33,977 nt of DNA from Chloroflexi bacterium UBA5189. GTDB lineage: Bacteria; Chloroflexota; Limnocylindria; Limnocylindrales; CSP1-4. Below the pieces are notes generated by a model. It was given only the letters and a program-made list of their open reading frames with translations, did not search any database and was not told the origin of the DNA. Below, piece by piece: positions 31,850-33,977 of the stretch (its first letter is position 1; each line of letters starts with the position of its first letter). The translations under genes and the position numbers were made by a program. The stretch is from positions 2,086 to 36,062 of the forward strand of contig DHWF01000044.1 of the NCBI GenBank assembly GCA_002413045.1. The letters are read 5' to 3'.

Positions 31850-32083
31850 GTGAACCCGGTCCTGGCCGTCGGCCAGCTCATCGTCAGCGTCGCCCTCGCC
31901 TTCTCGATCCTGCTCCAGTCCCGCGGCTCCGGGCTCGGCGGCACGTTCGGCGGTGACTCGGCGGTGTATCGCAGCCGCCGCGGTATCGAGCGCCGGTTGT
32001 GGCAGTTCACGATCGTGCTGCTGGTGCTGTTCGCGCTGTTCTCCCTGGCCGCCTACCTCCTGGCGCCGTCAGTGGCCGCCTGA
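31850..32083 (+). CDS. secG: SecG, preprotein translocase subunit, 77 aa
   Basis: SecG is the small accessory subunit of SecYEG. The family pattern is clear: a first helix (AVGQLIVSVALAFSILLQ), the conserved loop SRGSGLGGTFGGDSAVYRS with a Gly-rich turn, and a second helix (QFTIVLLVLFALFSLAAYLL). GTG 31850 follows AGGAGG. Position right after tpiA-gpmI is common in Gram-positive-type genomes. Confidence 0.95.
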   Translation: MNPVLAVGQLIVSVALAFSILLQSRGSGLGGTFGGDSAVYRSRRGIERRLWQFTIVLLVLFALFSLAAYLLAPSVAA

Positions 32084-32122
32084 TCCGGGTCTCCCCGGGT
32101 CCGCTCCACAGCGGGTCGTTCC

Positions 32123-33862
32123 ATGAAGCTTCGTGACCGCGCCCTGGTGGGCATCCTCGCCGTCGCCCTGATCGGGCTGTCGATCGCGGCGCTCGCGCCA
32201 TCCCTGCACTCGTCAGACGCCTCCAACGACGCGTCGCCGGCACCGACCGGCGGGCACCACTACGTGGAGGGCGTGCTCGGCCGCGCGACGAACGCGAGCC
32301 CGTTCGGTGCGCGCTCGGCGGCGGATCGCGCGCTGGTCGCCCTGCTGTTCCGCGGGCTGGTCCGACTCGGCCCGGGCAACGCACTCACCGGCGACCTCGC
32401 CGCGCGCTGGGAGGTCGACCCGACCGGCCGGATCTGGACGTTTCACCTGCGGGACGGGCTGACCTGGCAGGATGGCGTGCCGATCACCGCCGACGACGTG
32501 GCCTTTACGGTGGACGTCCTGAGCAACCCCGACTACGCGGGGCCCGGCGCCGAGTCGTGGCGCGACGTGACGGCCACGGTCGTCGATCCGCTGACGGTCC
32601 AGCTCGCCCTTACGACGCCGCTCGGCGGCTTCCTCCAGGCGGCAACGCAGCCGATCGCGCCGGAGCACCTGCTCGGCGACATCGCGCCGGACCAGCTGCC
32701 CGACGACCCGTTCGGCACCGACCCGGTCGGCTCGGGCCCGTTCCGCCTGGTCCTGCTCGACCCGACCCGCGCGCTGCTTGCCGCGGCGACCCCGGTCGAC
32801 GTGCCACCCGTGGATGAGGGCAGCGGCCCGAACTTCGCCACGCCCCTGCCGACCGACTCGCTCGCCACGCCGCCGGCCACACGAAGGCCCGACGTGGCGG
32901 TCCCGTACCTGTCGTCGTTCGAGCTGCGCTTCTTCGACGACGCCGACGCCTTGAAGGCGGCCTGGAATCGTGGCGACCTCGATGCCGCGTCCGGCCTCCA
33001 GCCGGCCGACGCGACCGCGCTTTCCAAGATCCCCGGCGCACGACTCGTGATCTACCCGAGCTCGACCCTGCTCGCGGTCACGTTCAACCTGCGGACCGGC
33101 CGGACCGCGTTCCAGGACCCGGCGGTGCGCAAGGCGCTCCTGCAGTCGATCGACCGCAACCAGATCGTCGCGACGACGATGGACGACCTCGGCGTCCGCG
33201 CCGACGCGCTCGTCCCGCCGACGTCCCCGATGTTCGACCCGACGGTCAACCCGCAGGTGGCGTACGACCCCGCGGCGGCCCGCAAGGGCCTCGCGGCCGC
33301 CGGCTGGAAGCTGTCTGGCGACAGCTGGATCCCGAAGGGCAGCAATACCCCCCTGGTGCTTGACCTGTACAGCCCCGAGGAGACCGCGAATCCCGTTGCC
33401 TACGCAACGGCGGCGGCGGTCGTCGCGAGCTGGCAGGCGATCGGGCTGGCGGTCCGCCAGGTGCCGCTGCCCGCCTCGGAGCTGATCGACGACCACCTCG
33501 GCCAGGGTGACTTCGACGTGGCGGTGGTGCCGTTCGCCATCGGCCTCGACCCGGACCTGTACCCGCTGCTCGCCGCGTCGCAGACCCGCTCCGGCGGCTC
33601 GAATGTCATTGGCCTCCAGGATCCGGACCTGGACAAGCTGCTGGTGGCGGCGCGGACGCCTGTCGATCCGGCCACGCGGGTCGCGATGTATCGCGCCCTC
33701 GAGGTTCGCCTCGCGGCCCGCGACTACCTGCTGCCGCTGGCCTTCCGGGACGAGTACGTCGTGTTCCGGGACACGGTAGTCGGCCCCGAATCCCGCCTCG
33801 TCGGGGCCTCCGGGGACCGCTATTGGGACGTGCTAACATGGCGGCTCGCCGACGGCAGCTAG
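32123..33862 (+). CDS. ABC transporter solute-binding protein, family 5 (peptide/oligosaccharide type), 579 aa
   Basis: Family 5 binding proteins capture peptides, nickel or other solutes for ABC importers. Seen here are the signature around LLFRGLVRLGPGN, the WEVDPTGRIWTFHLRDGLTW motif with DGVPITADDVAFTVDVL, the DPVGSGPFRLVLLD hinge segment, FNLRTGRTAFQDPAVRKALL, and a helical C-terminal lobe. The N-terminus has one hydrophobic helix (ALVGILAVALIGLSIAALAP) with no lipobox cysteine, so it is a membrane-anchored or cleaved protein. A Pro/Thr-rich insertion lies near residues 225-258. No permease or ATPase gene is beside it in this window; the ligand is unknown. It is 39 bases after secG. Confidence 0.9.
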   Translation: MKLRDRALVGILAVALIGLSIAALAPSLHSSDASNDASPAPTGGHHYVEGVLGRATNASPFGARSAADRALVALLFRGLVRLGPGNALTGDLAARWEVDPTGRIWTFHLRDGLTWQDGVPITADDVAFTVDVLSNPDYAGPGAESWRDVTATVVDPLTVQLALTTPLGGFLQAATQPIAPEHLLGDIAPDQLPDDPFGTDPVGSGPFRLVLLDPTRALLAAATPVDVPPVDEGSGPNFATPLPTDSLATPPATRRPDVAVPYLSSFELRFFDDADALKAAWNRGDLDAASGLQPADATALSKIPGARLVIYPSSTLLAVTFNLRTGRTAFQDPAVRKALLQSIDRNQIVATTMDDLGVRADALVPPTSPMFDPTVNPQVAYDPAAARKGLAAAGWKLSGDSWIPKGSNTPLVLDLYSPEETANPVAYATAAAVVASWQAIGLAVRQVPLPASELIDDHLGQGDFDVAVVPFAIGLDPDLYPLLAASQTRSGGSNVIGLQDPDLDKLLVAARTPVDPATRVAMYRALEVRLAARDYLLPLAFRDEYVVFRDTVVGPESRLVGASGDRYWDVLTWRLADGS

Positions 33863-33890
33863 GCCCCATTTGGGTCGCCGTGGATCTCTC

Positions 33891-33977
33891 GCCGAGGTGG
33901 CGAAATTGGCAGACGCGCTAGCTTCAGGAGCTAGTGCCCGCAAGGGCGTATGGGTTCAAGTCCCTTCCTCGGTACCA
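33891..33977 (+). tRNA. tRNA-Leu (anticodon CAG)
   Basis: The acceptor stem GCCGAGG pairs with CCTCGGT (first pair G-U), followed by A and an encoded CCA that ends at the window edge. The anticodon stem CTAGC/GCTAG holds the loop TTCAGGA with anticodon CAG, which reads CUG, a preferred codon here. A long variable arm (GCCC GCAA GGGC) is typical of class II leucine tRNA. The T-loop is TTCAAGT; one T-stem position appears mismatched. Length 87 bases. Confidence 0.95.

Noticed and set aside
33834..33839. TAACAT as a promoter box for tRNA-Leu
   Set aside because: No -35 partner at a suitable distance was visible and it lies inside the end of the solute-binding protein gene.
1..33977. CRISPR array or insertion sequence with terminal repeats
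   Set aside because: No regularly spaced direct repeats and no DDE transposase were seen; the only mobile DNA recognised is the serine-integrase element.

Overview
The window is high-GC bacterial DNA. Starts are often GTG or TTG, and several genes have a TANNNT box only 4-9 bases before the start codon, as in leaderless transcription. The cluster rapZ-yvcK-whiA-tpiA-gpmI-secG, separate secD and secF genes and a tatA-tatC pair suggest a Gram-positive-like or Chloroflexota lineage. That placement is inferred from gene content and was not tested by phylogeny.

Layout. Bases 1-1436 hold the 3' end of uvrA and two small unknown genes. Bases 1451-3324 (minus strand) hold an isoprenylcysteine-methyltransferase-like membrane protein, a phosphoribosyltransferase and the C-terminal half of a UvrD-like SF1 helicase. 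The N-terminal half of the same helicase lies at 11872-12612, also on the minus strand. About 8.56 kb of foreign DNA (3317-11885) separates them. Both junctions carry the same 8-base core, CTGGTCGT. Removing one core plus the insert rejoins the halves in frame and rebuilds the helicase motif GDDDQSIYGWR, giving a 549-residue protein. This is a serine-integrase element inserted in helicase motif III.

The element carries a large serine integrase at its right end, next to the reconstructed attP. It also has a small excisionase-like protein, a second small resolvase-type serine recombinase, a degenerate HNH/HTH protein, several unknown small proteins and a YjzC-like small protein. A likely defence or modification module is present: a DUF4145 protein followed by a DNA methyltransferase fused to an Mrr-like nuclease domain. 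A 103-base region at 5106-5208 folds into a compact three-way junction. No relaxase, replication protein or phage structural gene was recognised.

Bases 12881-16505 carry two secreted phosphoesterase/alkaline-phosphatase-superfamily genes, each closed by a strong hairpin terminator. From 16572 to the end the plus strand is almost all housekeeping: uvrC, secD-secF, recJ, a TolB-like propeller protein, pyrF, tatA-tatC, rapZ-yvcK-whiA-tpiA-gpmI-secG, a family 5 solute-binding protein and tRNA-Leu(CAG). Many neighbours overlap by 4 bases (GTGA or ATGA), which indicates operons. DNA repair (UvrA, UvrC, RecJ, UvrD-like helicase) and protein export (SecDFG, TatAC) are the main functional themes.
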